Shown here piece after piece: positions 8,823 to 19,964 of a stretch of DNA of 64,000 nucleotides (position 1 is the first letter of the stretch; each line of letters starts with the position of its first letter). The stretch spans positions 44,822,291 through 44,886,290 of the forward strand of contig NC_081554.1 of assembly GCF_963082655.1 (NCBI RefSeq). Reading direction: 5' to 3'. The DNA is from Stomoxys calcitrans. Its lineage: Eukaryota > Arthropoda > Insecta > Diptera > Muscidae. Both the position numbers and the translations under genes were made by a program. Below the pieces are notes generated by a model, which was not told the origin of the DNA, did no database searches, and saw only the letters and a program-made list of their open reading frames with translations.

Positions 8823-9945
8823 AAATAACAATATGAAAAAAAATTTAACGCCTGTCTTTGAACCATGGCGAATCGATTTGAAAAATGTTGACGAAATTTG
8901 GGAAATTTAGGCATTAGGGGTAGCTACGATGGGGGTTTGACTGAACGATATGACGCTCGGATACGCCTCTGGCTAATATAGCCATAATAGTACAATAGGA
9001 TAAAAGATGTATATGGGAGCTATATCTAAATCTGAACCGATTTTTACCAAAATCATTTGTAATATTTTTTTTATAAGAAATACCATGCAAAAGAACTTAA
9101 AGTTTTGGAGAACGGTCTATAAGGCAACTAAATATATCCAAATATAGTCTGATCTAGACCATAATAGGTACGGGTGCTGGGGAGCCTAACACAATTCGAT
9201 GTTCCAAAGCGAAATCGGGTAATACATTCGGCTTTTATTGGCCTAAGACCTTAGAGCGGAGATTGGCCTATATGGGGGTTATATCAACCCCCATATAGAC
9301 CAATCTCCGCTCTAAGGGTTATATCAACCCCCATATAGACCAATCTCCGCTCTAAGGTCTTAGGCCAATAAAAGCCGATATAGTCCGTTTTTTTTCCAAT
9401 CTCTAACGAGCTACATCAATCAAAAGTTCAAGCGGATAGTTTCACTGGTTCGAACGCTAGCGTGATTTCGCCAGGCGTACAGATGGACATGGCGAAATCG
9501 ACATGCAGTGTTAAGACGATCAAGAAAACGTTATGTGATCGTGCATCAATATTGCGAGATGTTACAAACTACCTATGGTGGTTCAATTCCTTCAAACAAT
9601 TCCTTCTGTCTGTTGCACTTTCAAAGTTCAAAAAATAGAGCTTCAAAAAACTCTTCAAAATCGCGTGGTGTGTAATCACAAATCATAGATTATTTCCTTA
9701 TTTTTTGATTTGATAAATAAATTTGATACGTACCGTTTGGCAACCAAAACTAAACGACAGCGACGCGTCGCTGCCGTCAGTGGAGATACTCACCAGCCAA
9801 TGTTGATTTCGTGACTTTGTTCAGCATTGTTTCCACTCAACGCGTGGCGGGGGCTAGGTGTAGAAGAGAGACACTCCTGGGAATAGGGAACACATTGCGT
9901 GACAACGAATCAGTTAACAACTGTCAGCGGTGAATAAGAATTAAT
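8823..9945. other. Non-coding spacer of duplicated unit, copy A, with mini-me remnants
   Basis: 8835-9110 and 9395-9690 are repeated at about 11974-12245 and 12245-12555. The pieces 'atatgggagctatatctaaa' and 'gacatggcgaaatcgac' are remnants of mini-me ends. 9112-9395 (palindrome) and about 9700-9900 are absent from copy B. No gene seen. Confidence 0.6.
9229..9377. repeat. Compound inverted/direct repeat
   Basis: Inner palindrome 9251-9315 (arms starting 'ttagagcggagattggcc') is followed by a direct repeat of its right arm (9316-9355). The outer arms 9229-9285 and 9321-9377 include 'cggcttttattggcctaaga'. The sequence is type B mini-me unit material. Confidence 0.85.
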
Positions 9946-10525
9946 TGAAGTGGTATCATTTGAGTACTTATTCAGGTTTCTAAAAGACTTATGCGGCACC
10001 ATCCCAGCAGTCCTTTTATATTTTTGTTGAAGTGCCTATTAAGGTCTCCTCGTAATCCTGTTCTATCCTTATTGAAGTACTTACCGAGAACTCCTTGTAA
10101 ATCCCTAGAATCCTAGTAATTCTGCCGTATCCTCATTGGAGTACTTACTCAGGTATCCTCAGAATTCTAGTAATCCGGCCGAATCCTTACTAGAGTACTT
10201 ACCCAAGTCTTCTTATAATCCTGTAGAATCCTGGTAATACTGTCATATCCTTACTGGAGTACTTACCCAGTTCTTCATGTAGTCCGTAGAATCCAAGTAA
10301 TCCTGCCGTGTCCTTACCGTAGTACCTACTCAGGTCTCCTTGTAATCCTTGCATAGTCCTGCCGTATCCTTATAGGAGTGCTTACTCAGGTCTCCTTGTA
10401 ACCTCGTAGAATACTAGTAATCTTGCCGTATCCTTTTTTGAGTTCTAACTCAGGTCCCCCTATGATCCTGTAATATCCTAGTAATCCTGTCATATCCTTA
10501 CTTCAGTACTTACCCAGGTGACCTT
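9945..10525. repeat. ~62-bp degenerate minisatellite, copy A
   Basis: About nine units with core 'gagtacttactcaggtctcc', then 'gtaatcctgtagaatcctag' and 'taatcctgccgtatcctta', spaced 58-64 bp. The left end (9945-10070) corresponds to 12585-12725 in copy B. Confidence 0.9.
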
Positions 10526-10526
10526 G

Positions 10527-11965
10527 GGTATACTAATTTCGTCTTAGACCCCATAAAGTATATATATTCTTGATCGTCATGACATTTTAAGTCGATCTAG
10601 CCAAGCTGTCCGTCTGTGTGTCGAATGCATTCTAACTTTCAAAGAAATAAAACTAGGCGCTAACTTTGCACAAATACTTCTTATTCGTGTACGTCGGTTG
10701 GGATAGTAGATGGGGCATAACGGTCCATGTTTTGATATAGCTGCCATATTAACCGATCTTGGATCTTGACTTCTTGAGCCACTAGAGGGCGCAATTATTA
10801 TCCAATTTTGCTGAAATTTTGCATGAAGTGTTTCGTTTCAACTTCCAACAACTGTATCAAGTAAGGTCCAAATCGGCTCATTACCTTACGTAGCTCCCAT
10901 ATAAATCTATCCCCGATCTTGACTTCTTGAGCCGCTAGAGGGCGCAATTATTAACCGATTTGGCTGAAATTTTGAATGAAGTGTTTCGTTTTAACTTCCA
11001 ACAACTGTGTCAAGTATGGTTCAAATCGGTACATTACCTGATATAGCTTGCATATGAATCTATCTTGATCTTGTAGAGGGCGCAATTATTTACCGATTTG
11101 ACTGAAATTTTGCATAAGGTGTTTTTTGGCTTCCAACAACTGTGCTAAGTATGGTTAAAATCGGTCAATAACCTGATATAGATCCCATATCAACCGCTCT
11201 CCTGAATATGTCTTTTAGCCTCCAGAGGTAGAGCTGGCAAACTATCGATAAATATCGATACTATCGTTAATTTTTCATCACCTATATATCAAACAAAAAT
11301 CCGAAGTAGAAATCTGAGATCGAATGCACGGACCGAATAAAAGCAAATTTAATAAAGTCTGTGGGAATTCATAGGAAAAATCATTGGACAACATTTTAGC
11401 CCAAACGGATGAAAATCGCGCTCCTATAGAGGGCGCAATGTGTGCTATATGGTATATTCAGTATGGTATGGCATATTTTTGTCCAATTTTGCAAAAAAGT
11501 AACTTTGCTGATAATATCGATAGGAAAAATTTAGGATATTTTGCCAGCTCTATCCAGAGGGCGCAATGCATATCCAATTTGGCTGAAATTTCGTAAAACG
11601 ACTTCTTCTATGACCTTAAATATACTTTCCAAATATGATCTGAATCCGATCATAACCTGATATCGATTCCATATATACAGCTCACCCGGTTTTACTTCTT
11701 GAGTCATTATAGGGCTTAATTCTTATCCAATTTGGCTGAAATGTTGAACAATAAATTCTACTTCGGCCTCCAACAGCCACACGAAGTATGGCCCCAATAT
11801 GTTCATAACTTGGTATAGCTCCAATAGCAAAGCAACTCTTATCCATTATCTTTTGCTTGCCTATAAAGAGTAATCGGGCAAAGTACTTCACAAATGCGAT
11901 ACTTGGTGGAGGGGATATAAGATTCGGCGGGGCTGAACTGACCACGCTTTTACTTGTTATATATA
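10527..11965 (+). mobile_element. Mini-me/DINE-1-like element, type A (copy B of the duplication)
   Basis: Parallel to 7022-8823 without the SINE and with a shortened palindrome region. The core reads 'ccccataaagtatatatatt', 'cttgatcgtcatgac', 'ctgtccgtctgtgtg'. It ends 'attcggcggggctgaact' and 'cttttacttgttatatata'. The first 30 bases after 'aatttcg' are deleted relative to copy A. Confidence 0.75.
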
Positions 11966-12585
11966 AAATAACAATATGAAACAAAATTTAACGCCTGGCT
12001 TTGAACCATCGATTTGAAAAATGTTGACGAAATTTGGGAAATTTAGGCATTAGGGGTAGCTACGACGGGGGTTTGACTGAACGATATGCCCCTCGGATAC
12101 GCCTCTGGCTAATATAGCCATAATAGTACAATCGGATAAAAGATGTATATGGGAGCTATATCTAAATTTGAACCGATTTTTACCAAAATTATTTGTAATA
12201 TTTTTTTTTATAAGAAATACCATGCAAAAGACCTTAAAGTAGTAATAACGAGCTACATAAATCAAAATTTCAAGCGGATATTTTCACCGGTTCGAACGCT
12301 AGCGTGATTTCGCCAGGCGTACAGATGGACATGGCGAATTCGACATACAGTGTTAAGACGATTAAGAAAACGTTATGTGGTCGTGCATCAATATTGCGAG
12401 ACGTTACAAACGCCCTATGGTGGTGAATACAAAAAATTCTGTCAGTCTGTTGTTCTTTCAAAGTTCAAAGAATAGAGTTTCAAAAACTCTTAAAAGCCGC
12501 GTGGTGTGTTAACGAAAATCGTGAAAATTATTTGCGGCTACATCATAGATTATTTCATCAGTTAACAACTGTGTCAGCGGTGAGT
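11965..12585. other. Spacer of duplicated unit, copy B
   Basis: Matches 8835-9110 joined directly to 9395-9690, so the copy-A palindrome segment is missing here. No gene seen. Confidence 0.6.
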
Positions 12586-14665
12586 AAGAATTAATGGAAG
12601 TGGTATCCTTTGAGTACTTATTCAGGTTTCTAAAAGACTTATGCTGCACCATCCTAGCAGTCCTTTTATATTATTGTTGAAGTGCCTATTAAGGTCTCCT
12701 CGTAATCCTGTTCTATCCTTATTGAAGTACTTACCGAGAACTCCTTGTAAATCCCTAGAATCCTAGTAATTCTGCCGTATCCTCATTGGAGTACTTACTC
12801 AGGTATCCTCAGAATTCTAGTAATCCGGCCGAATCCTTACTAGAGTACTTACCCAAGTCTTCTTATAATCCTGTAGAATCCTGGTAATACTGTCATATCC
12901 TTACTGGAGTACTTACCCAGTTCTTTATGTAGTCCGTAGAATCCAAGTAATCCTACCGTGTCCTTACCGTAGTACTTCCTCAGGTCTACTTGTAACCCTG
13001 TATAATCCTACTAGTCCTGCCGTATCCATATAGGTGTGCTTACTCAGGTCTACTTGTAATCTCGTAGAATTCTAGTAATCCTGCCGTAAAATTTTTTGAG
13101 TACTAACTCAAGTCCCCTTATAATCCTGTAAAATCCTAGTAATCTTGACGTATCCTTATGTGAGTACTTATCCAGGTTCTTTGTAATCCTGCTCGAGTAC
13201 TTATTTAGGTTTCTAGCGTAGAATCCTCCCACGTACTCGCGTGAGTAATTATGAGGGTCTCGCACTGTAGTCCTTCCACGTCCTTGCTAGAGTACTTATT
13301 AAGGTCTCTGGTGAAGAATCCTCTCTTGTCCTCGCGTGAGTACTTATTAATGTCTTGCGTTGTAGTATCCTCCCACGACCTCGCGTGAGCACTTGTTAAG
13401 GTATCGCGTTGTATAATCCACGTCCTTGCTAGAGTACGTATTAAGGTATTTGGTATAGAATCCTTCCACGTCCTTGCGTGAGTACTATTTAAGGTACCGC
13501 GTTTTATAATCATTTCACGTCCTTGGTAGGATACTTATTAATGTATTTGGTATAGAATCCTTCCACGTCCTTGCGTGAGTACTTATTAAGGTCTCGCGTT
13601 GTAAGGTATTGCGTTGTACAATCATTCCATGTCCTTGCTAGGATACTTATTAATGTAGAATCCTTCTACCTTGCGTGAGTACTTATTAAGGTCTCGCGTT
13701 GTAGAATTCTCCCACGCCCTCGCGTGAGTACTAATTTAGGCCTCGCGTTATAGATCCTTCCACGTCATTTCGCGTTGTGTGCCCTTCCACGTTCTTGCTG
13801 AGGTACGTATTAATGTCTCTAGTGTAGGATCTTCCCATTTTCTCGCGTTTTAGGTCCTTCCACGTCATTGCAGGGGTACTTATTACTGTCTCTAGTATAG
13901 GATCGTCCCACGTCCTTGCGTAAGTATTTATTAAGGCCTCGCGTTGTAGAATCCTCCCACGTCGTTGCGTGAGTACTTTTTACGACCTCGTATTGTAGAC
14001 TCCTTCCACTTCCTTGCTGAAATACTTAATAAGGTTTGTAGTGTAGAATCCTTCCACGTCCACGCATGAGTACTTATTAAGGTCTCGCGTTGTAGATCCT
14101 TCCCCGTCCTCTCATGAGTACTTATTAAGGCATCGCGATGTACATCCTTCTACGTCCTTGCTGGAGTACTTGTTAGGTCTCGCATTGTAGATTCCTTCAC
14201 GTGTTTGCTGGAGTACTTATTAGGGTCTCTGGTGTAGAATCCTTCCATGTCCTCGCGTGAGTAGTTATTAAGGTTTCACGTTGTAGATCCTTCCAATTAC
14301 TGCTGAAGTACTTATTAAAGTTTCTAGTGTAGAATCCTTCCACGTTTTCGCTTAAGTACTTATTAAGGGCACGCTTTGTAAATCCTTCCCCGTCGTCTCA
14401 TGAGTGCTTATTAAGGTCTCGAGTTGTAGATCACTCTCCGTCCTCCCATGAGTACTTATGAGGGTCTCGCGTTATAGATTCTTCCACGTCCTTGTTGGAG
14501 TACTTGTCTCGCGTTGTAGATTTCTTTCACGTGTTTGCTGGAATACTTATTCTCTGGTGTAGAATCCTTCCACGTCCTCGCGTGAGTACTTATTAAGCTC
14601 TCCTTCCACGTCCTTGCTCAAGTCCTAATTAAGGTCTCACGCTGTACTTATTAAGTTCTCTGTAG
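12585..14665. repeat. Degenerate minisatellite, ~62-bp units changing to ~50-bp units
   Basis: 12585-13200 repeats the ~62-bp units of copy A. From about 13200 the unit becomes about 47-55 bp: 'gagtacttattaaggtctcg', 'cgttgtagaatccttccacg', 'tccttgctg'. Both share the GAGTACTTA core and an AGGT box, so one array evolved into two unit types. About 30 units of the second type are present, none coding. Confidence 0.85.
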
Positions 14666-15061
14666 TCTCCGTCCATAATACCATGTAACGATAAGTTACA
14701 TCTGGGTGTTTGGGTTCAGCTCACCGGGGGCAAGGTTCGTCATAGAAATTTATTTGATCTGGGACTGAGAGAATTCGCTTTTGAATTCGGTTTGATATGT
14801 TTGAATTGCTGGATGGAGTCTTAAAGCCGCTGAACGGCTCGGTTTGCGAGCGGACAATCCCTAATACACGGTTGGGCACTAATGGGTGGCTAGGAGGTGC
14901 ACTCTAACACACGTCACTATTCGGGTAAACCGGCGTTCACGGCACGAAGATGCGTAAGATTACACCGTTGCTACACGATATATTCGGGCACGGTAAACGA
15001 AGCAGTCACTCCCTAATATGCGGTACGATACGGGGTTTGGTGTCAGGGGCCCATCCTAATA

Positions 15062-15668
15062 AAGGGTGATTTTTTTGAGGTTAGGATTTTCATGCATTAG
15101 TATTTGACAGATCACGTGGGATTTCAGACATGGTGTCAAAGAGAAAGATGCTCAGTATGCTTTGACATTTCATCATGAATAGACTTACTAACGAGCAACG
15201 CTTGCAAATCATTGAATTTTATTACCAAAATCAGTGTTCGGTTCGAAATGTGTTCATTCACCGTAACGTTGCGTCCAACAGCATCTTTGAAAAAATACGG
15301 TCCAATGATTCCACCAGCGTACAAACCATACCAAACAGTGCATTTTTCGGGATGCATGGGCAGTTCTTGAACGGCTTCTGGTTGCTCTTCACTCCAAATG
15401 CGGCAATTTTGCTTATTTACGTAGCCATTCAACCAGAAATGAGCCTCATCGCTGAACAAAATTTGTCAAAATTTGAACACATTTCGAACCGAACACTGAT
15501 TTTGGTAATAAAATTCAATGATTTGCAAGCGTTGCTCGTTAGTAAGTCTATTCATGATGAAATGTCAAAGCATACTGAGCATCTTTCTCTTTGACACCAT
15601 GTCTGAAATCCCACGTGATCTGTCAAATACTAATGCATGAAAATCCTAACCTCAAAAAAATCACCCTT
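15062..15668. mobile_element. Fold-back Tc1/mariner-superfamily element with ~195-bp inverted arms
   Basis: 607 bp flanked by TA on both sides (15060-15061, 15669-15670). Arms 15062-15256 and 15474-15668 are near-perfect inverted repeats starting AAGGGTGATTTTTTTGAGG. Each arm carries the start of the transposase gene (MNRLTNEQRLQIIEFYYQNQ), so two N-termini face each other. Confidence 0.9.
15262..15459 (-). pseudogene. Transposase core fragment inside the fold-back element
   Basis: The minus strand reads FSDEAHFWLNGYVNKQN, then HPEKCTVWYGLYAGGIIGPYFF and KDAVGRNVTV. The SDEAHFW block holds the first catalytic aspartate of a DDE/D transposase in the Tc1/mariner/IS630 superfamily. Most of the N-terminal half and everything after NVTV are missing, and the join with the right arm shifts frame and adds a stop. 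A longer relative lies at 32042-32625. The element could only move with a transposase supplied elsewhere. Confidence 0.8.
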
Positions 15669-16339
15669 TACATGGCACTGTTAGGGTCCACAGGGGAGCG
15701 GCACGGGGAAGAGAGAGAGAGGACACTCCGTTGATAAAAGTGGGGTTTTGGGCTCGGTGGCAAGCGAGTAGCAAGGAGGCACACCATATACGCGGTTCCG
15801 TGGCTAGGAGGCACACCCTAGTACACGGCAATGTTACACTAGCTGACGGCTCGAGGAGGCGAGAGAGGACACTCCGTTGATAAAAGTGGGGATTCGGGCG
15901 CGATGGCAACGATGAACAATCTATTTCATTACTCTATACGCGGGTTGGTGGCTAGGAGGCACACCCCTATACCCGGCACTGTTAGGGTACACTAGTTGAC
16001 GGCACGAAGAAGTGAGAGAGGGCACGCCGTTGATCAATGTGGGGTTTCAGGCACGGTAGCAAAGAGGCACACCCTATTACACGACTCTATGCGCGGGTTG
16101 GTGGCTAGGAGGCACTCCCTAGTACACGACACTATTCGGGTTAACTTGCTGACGGCACGAGGATGCGAGAGAGGACACTCTGTTGATAAAAGTGGGGTTT
16201 CGGGCGTGGTGGCAAGGAGGCACACCTTACGATACGACACTGTTCACTCGTGAACACAATGGTAAGAAGCAAGAGAGCACTCGGTTAACAATAGGCACTG
16301 AGCGACAAATGGGCACACCCTAGTATGTTTGAGATAGTA

Positions 16340-18190
16340 GGGCACTCTTAGTTCACTCTAAATACCACGTCTGCACGGTTCTGGCTCCTTCGTTGACTGG
16401 CTTCAGTACTTGACGTGACTTCTTTTTACAACTTGTTTACCCAAACTGGAATACACTTTTAAGGAGTAAACAACTCCTTGTTTTGTTGTTGCAGTTACGG
16501 TTGCAAATAATTTTGGTGAAAACAACCCCCTGTGTTGGGTTGTTGCAAATTGTCCCCAAAAATTGTAAACAACGTTCGATATGCACAAGTCATTGTATAT
16601 TGTTGTTGTCTGCTCACCGGCCGTTGACGAGAAAACCGACATAAGTGCTATAGTTTGTAAATCGGCAATCTGGACTAACTCAACTCTCGCTATATACTTT
16701 GATTTACTTTAAGCTATTATTTAATTTATTGATCATCACCTAAAGTGTGGGCGAAAACGAAGCATGTTGACTCTTGATGTCACAACCAGCAGATCATCTC
16801 TCGGTGTCCTACCGCAGTTTTCGACCTTAGTGCACAACCGTCCTGTCTAAATTACTTAACAAGGTTTCTATCCCAGAATTCTCCTGAACAAACCCAAGAA
16901 TATCACCTTGACCCACTGAGGGGAGTCCCACCGTAGTCTAGAGTACTTACCCAGGTCTCTATCCCAATCATCTGACGACCCCTAGAAATCCAGCTTCTTA
17001 CACATGGACCAAGGCCCTATAAACTTGTGATAAAATTATCTAGACTAAGTAGGATTTCGCAGATCAATAAAAGCAAATGAAAACCCTCATTCCCTCTTAC
17101 AATCAATAAATTTCTGTGACGAACTCTCTGCCCGGCGATTTTACTCTAGCGCGTGAAGGAAAAACATGTCGCTATATAAACAAAATTATCAAACTTTATG
17201 AACAAACTTTTGCGCTAAATTATAACTTCATAATTTTTCTGCTCACTCTAATAGTCTGCCAGCCACTTTGGTTTAAGCAAATGTTACAGGAAGTGATTCT
17301 TGCCCACAACTGACAAGCCAGTTTGTTGAACATTACATCTGCACACACGCACAAAAATTGGTAAAAAATCATTTAGGGCGACATCTTGTTGGCCATCATC
17401 ATGATAAAAAGTGTATTCAAACATTAGTTTTTTGTTGATTCATTGAAAAATATACTCAAGCACCCTCGACGAAAGTCACACTCATCTCATCTTAAGTACA
17501 AAATAAGCTTACAAACAATTTGTCTGGCTAGAAGAAGAAAAACTAGACAAAAATTCAGGTCGAATGTCAACTTTTTATACAACACAGCACAAAAAGTGTA
17601 TGTAAAAAGCTAGGATGGCCTAAAGTATCCTACAAAAGAAAACTTTATTCTCAAGAAAACACAGTGTAGGGACAAAAAAAAAAAAAAAAACAAAACGCTT
17701 CTATCGTGTGTAAGGATTTTAGGAAATAAAAAGCGTTTTGTGTGTTTGAAGTGTCACAAAATAGAAATGGAATCAAGCATAAGTTTGAAGTTGGCATAGT
17801 GTTTGGAGATCACTCTTGCAATCAGATATTGGACATGATTAAAGCGATAAGTAAAGGCATTTGACCCATAGGTGAATATATTGGGTTTAGCAATAAGGCT
17901 GTCATAGGCTATATGATGTTTGGCCTCAGGAAATTACACCCCAAATCCAAAATCAAAATATGCCGCAAATAGGTACATGGAGAACAACAACAAAAGTGTT
18001 GGGTCTCATTTTCGTCTTTTTGGGGCCTTTTACTTTTCCAATTAAATTGGGGCGTAAAAAATATTGGGGCATATTTTCATTTTAGTTTGGGTTTGGAGCT
18101 CAAACGTATTTATTTTGCTACAACAACAATTTGGGGTACATTTTCTCAACTTTAAATAAGAGGTGTCATCAAACAAAATGAAAATTGACC
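16340..18190. other. Mostly unassigned AT-rich stretch with a minisatellite remnant
   Basis: 16830-16990 contains 'gagtacttacccaggtctct', a remnant of the 62-bp minisatellite, so the array at 14690-16340 seems to sit inside a once longer minisatellite. A poly(A) run lies near 17670-17690. Short open frames (17116-17313, 18042-18257) have no recognised domain. No gene seen. Confidence 0.45.
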
Positions 18191-18199
18191 TGGTGAGAC

Positions 18200-18460
18200 C
18201 ATCACCAGACCTGGTGAGATCATCAGAAAAAAATTTCAACGGTGGTTTTACCCTCATAGTGCTGGCAACATTTGTGAGGTACTATGCCATGTAAAACTTC
18301 TCTCCAAACAGGTGTCGCACTGCGGCACGCCGTTCGGCCTCGGCTATAAAAAGGAGGCCCCTTATCATTGAGCTTAAAACTTGAATTGGACTGCACTCAT
18401 TGATATGTGAGAAGTTTGCCCCTGTTCCTCAGTGGAATGTTCATGGGCAAAATTTGCATT
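18200..18460 (+). mobile_element. tRNA-derived SINE lacking its tRNA-like head
   Basis: Matches 30235-30471 from 'gagatcatcagaaaaaaatt' to 'ggaatgttcatgggcaaaat'. A 'cctggtgaga' duplication at its left edge replaces the head. Confidence 0.85.
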
Positions 18461-18636
18461 TTTGCTTCTTCCATGACCTTCACGATTCGTGTCAAATGTT
18501 GTCCGAATCGATCTATAGCTTAATACAGCTCCCATATAAACCTATTTCCCGATATTACTTCTTGAGCACCATGATTCTACTGTGGTCTTCAACATTCAAT
18601 TCATTTATGGTCTGAATCGGACTATAACTTGATATA

Positions 18637-19448
18637 TTGCGTTGCCCAAAAAGTAATTGTAATTTTTTCAACGGCTTGTGACTCTGTAATTGCATTCTTT
18701 CTTCTGTCAGTACCACATGTATTGAAAGAAATTCATTTAACAAACCGAATCAATGCTTGTGATATGCATCTTAAACGCAATGAATTCGATCCGTTTTTAA
18801 AACGAATCATAACTGGAGATGAAAAATGGATTGTTTACAACAACGTTAGTCGAAAACGAACATGGTCCAAGCATGGTGAACCAGCTCAAACCACTTCAAA
18901 GGCTGATATCCACCAAAAGAAGGTTATGCTGTCTGTTTGGTGGGATTGGAAGGGTGTGGTATATTTTGAGCTGCTTCCAAGAAACCAAACGATTAATTCG
19001 GATGTTTACTGTCAACAATTGGACAAATTGAATACAGCCATCAAGGAGAAGCGACCAGAATTGGTCAATCGTAAAGGTGTCATATTCCACCAGGACAACG
19101 CTAGACCGCACACATCTTTGGTCACTCGCCAAAAACTGAGTGAGCTTGGCTGGGAACTTTTGATGCATCCACCATATAGCCCTGACCTTGCACCATCAGA
19201 CTACCATTTATTTCGATCTTTGCAGAACTCCTTAAATGGTAAAACTCTCGGCAATGATGAGGCTATAAAATCGCACTTGGTTCAGTTTTTTGCAGATAAA
19301 GGCCAGAAGTTCTATGAGCGTGGAATACTAAATTTGCCAGGAAGATGGCAAAAGGTTAACGAACAAAATGGCAATTATATATTTGATTAAAGTTCATTCT
19401 AAGTTTTATTAAAAATGCATTTACTTTCTTTTAAAAAATCCGACCCAA
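18637..19448 (+). mobile_element. Internally deleted mariner, TA target sites
   Basis: The left terminal repeat 'ttgcgttgcccaaaaagtaa' follows TA at 18635-18636. The right end 'aaaaaatccgacccaa' precedes TA at 19449-19450 but lacks about 17 bp of its terminal repeat compared with the MITEs at 28113 and 55765. 812 bp against about 1.3 kb for an intact mariner. Confidence 0.88.
18707..19390 (+). pseudogene. Mariner transposase, catalytic domain only (DD34D)
   Basis: A mariner transposase cuts and pastes its own element at TA sites. The frame opens at 18629, but its first ~27 codons are terminal-repeat sequence; homology starts near VPHVLKEIHL. All three catalytic aspartates are present: D64 in TGDEKW, D156 in HQDNARPH and D191 in YSPDLAPSDYHLF, with 34 residues between the last two, the mariner signature. 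The frame is uninterrupted to TAA at 19388-19390. The N-terminal ~110 residues with both helix-turn-helix DNA-binding motifs are absent, deleted rather than mutated. It should not bind its terminal repeats, although the catalytic fold may be intact. The element's ends match four MITEs in this window, for which it is a close relative, not a working source. Confidence 0.9.
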
Positions 19449-19514
19449 TAGCTCCATTAGCATTACAATTCTTATCCATTATTCTCTGTTTCACTAAAAG
19501 GCGATACCAACGGA

Positions 19515-19905
19515 AGTTGTTGTAGCCACATTTGCATGTGGAGGGAGGTAGCAATCTTCGTTAAGCTTCTATGGGTGAGCAAGCTCATTCCGGTCGAAAG
19601 GACCGATTGCTGCGGGAACGTGATGGCCATTTGTTATTAATAACTCGCCTTGTCATATCGAGCATCATAGGCACTCAGTATTTAAGCAAGGTTCGGTGCC
19701 TCCCAACCTCTCTCCACTCGATACCGCGGATTGCCCTCGACTGCGGTTTGTGATATTGCTCCCAAGTAACCTATTCGTAATAACAATAAAAACCACAGAA
19801 ATCGAAGCTCAAGTTCGTTCCAGCCCGTGTGGGGCTCATGGTTATCTCGTGCAGGAAATTTTTGTATTCCAGCTTAGTAAGCCGCTTTTCAACCGGTATA
19901 TACTG
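19515..19905 (-). repeat. Family B hairpin/(CAA)n repeat copy
   Basis: Shares 'gccacatttgcatgtggagg', 'tcatatcgagcatcatagg' and 'cactcagtatttaag' with 1140-2130 and 23107-23507. The hairpin end is diverged (19790-19850). Confidence 0.7.
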
Positions 19906-19964
19906 TAAAATTAGGCAGCAAATTGAAATGGGAATATTTTTCCGCCTAACATTTAGTCGATCGC

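Larger units (their letters stand above)
7022..8823 (+). mobile_element. Mini-me/DINE-1-like element, type A (copy A of a tandem duplication)
   Basis: It starts 'tatactaatttcg', continues with 'ttcttgatcgtcatgacatt' and 'tagccatgtccgtccgtctg', then imperfect internal units ('tgatatagctgccatat', 'ttgacttcttgagcc', 'agagggcgcaattatt', 'ttggctgaaattt'). It ends 'cttggtggaggggatataag', 'cagcggggctgaac', 'cttttacttgtt'. A SINE interrupts it at 7568-7879. It has no coding capacity. Family identity rests on the (TA)n/(GTCY)n core arrangement known for mini-me elements. Confidence 0.75.
14690..16340. repeat. ~150-bp degenerate tandem array interrupted by a fold-back transposon
   Basis: Recurring pieces are 'ggtggctaggaggcacaccc', 'acggcacgaggatgcgagag', 'gataaaagtggggtttcggg' and 'acactgttagggtacact'. 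'ggctaggaggca' lies at about 14890, 15806, 15950 and 16103; removing the 607-bp insertion leaves a period of roughly 145-155 bp. Confidence 0.75.

Noticed and set aside
15175..15594. 139-codon plus-strand frame as a gene
   Set aside because: It starts as the transposase N-terminus in the left arm, then runs antisense through the core and right arm.
18629..18706. First 27 codons of the mariner open frame as real transposase N-terminus
   Set aside because: These bases are terminal inverted repeat and UTR shared with non-coding MITEs.
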